NCBI GenBank assembly: GCA_963662175.1
Contig: OY759224.1
Coordinates: forward strand, 27,599,489 to 27,663,488
DNA from: Aradus depressus
Lineage: Eukaryota > Arthropoda > Insecta > Hemiptera > Aradidae
Direction: 5' to 3'
DNA length: 64,000 nucleotides
Shown here in pieces: positions 63,738 through 64,000 of the stretch (positions are counted from its first letter, which is position 1; every line of letters begins with the position of its first letter). A program made the translations under genes and the position numbers. The notes below the pieces were generated by a model that saw nothing but the letters and a program-made list of their open reading frames with translations, was not told where the DNA came from and searched no databases.

Positions 63738-64000
63738 ATAGTTATTGTGACTCATGCCCGGGCTTTAACTACGAGGTCATATCACCTACTACCAGAGCTT
63801 TCTTCCATCGCTATGATAGACATGAGCCCGACTCTACTATAGGAATAACTATCTAAAATCACACAGGCTCGAGACGGTCGCTTAATGTCCTATCCGAAGG
63901 AGTGTTTTTCGCCAAGAAAACTAAGAGCTTCGGCTTTTTTTCGAACCCGTGATCTTGAGTTCACTAAGCAGGCACGCTATTTTTGAGCTCCCGGTCCCCT
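63738..64000 (-). mobile_element. SINE reaching the window end
   Basis: Reverse copy from AGTTATTGTGACTCATGCCC to GAGCTCCCGGTCCCCT at the last base. The head is diverged (TTTTTGAGCTCCCGG in place of CACTGAGCTACCGG). The tail is of the AATAACT type. Confidence 0.8.

Overview
The window reads as AT-rich, repeat-saturated animal DNA, most likely from an arthropod. The evidence is indirect: a tRNA-headed SINE whose 3' tail repeats CCTAA/TTAGG (the common arthropod telomere unit), jockey-like and RTE-like LINE remnants with poly(A) tails, hAT, piggyBac, pogo and mariner-type DNA elements, and hammerhead-ribozyme-like repeats of the Penelope kind. I see no convincing host gene. Every open frame with a recognisable domain belongs to a mobile element, and nearly all are truncated or broken.

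Layout. 1-5 kb: end of a hAT-like element, SINE copies, a 385-bp TA-flanked MITE and a LINE zinc-knuckle fragment. 5-10 kb: a 614-bp long-TIR element, copies of a dispersed TIR repeat with internal ~140-bp units (called T140 here), and a minus-strand LINE RNase H. 10-20 kb: a hAT remnant with a (TA)n tract inside a SINE, an internally deleted piggyBac, ribozyme-like motifs and a 790-bp MITE filled with copies of its own terminal motif. 20-31 kb: a pogo-like MITE, a LINE reverse transcriptase with the YADD motif, and several LINE 3' ends. 31-43 kb: nested insertions (SINE, hAT, LINE), a palindromic insertion with an 11-bp target duplication, and a hAT placed in LINE 3' sequence with a perfect 8-bp duplication. 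43-56 kb: a long T140 copy with a small basic ORF, a hAT with broken transposase, LINE pieces, and a seven-unit 33-bp minisatellite in exact phase. 57-64 kb: a LINE RNase H gene split by a second palindromic insertion, more SINEs, and an inverted twin of the 385-bp MITE.

How the parts relate. About thirty SINE copies or pieces share one consensus of about 345 bp; several have 13-16 bp target duplications, as expected from LINE-driven insertion. The most unusual structure is a pair of near-perfect palindromes (34640-35094 and 57804-58166). Each has 11-12 bp target duplications, one single-copy tail of 41-43 bp, and a hammerhead-like core (CTGANGA, stem II, GAAA) in each arm. Together with at least five other hammerhead-like repeats, they suggest non-autonomous Penelope-like elements inserted as inverted terminal-repeat pairs. 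No Penelope reverse transcriptase is present here, so this is an inference. All coordinates were read by eye, without alignment, so repeat boundaries may be off by several bases.
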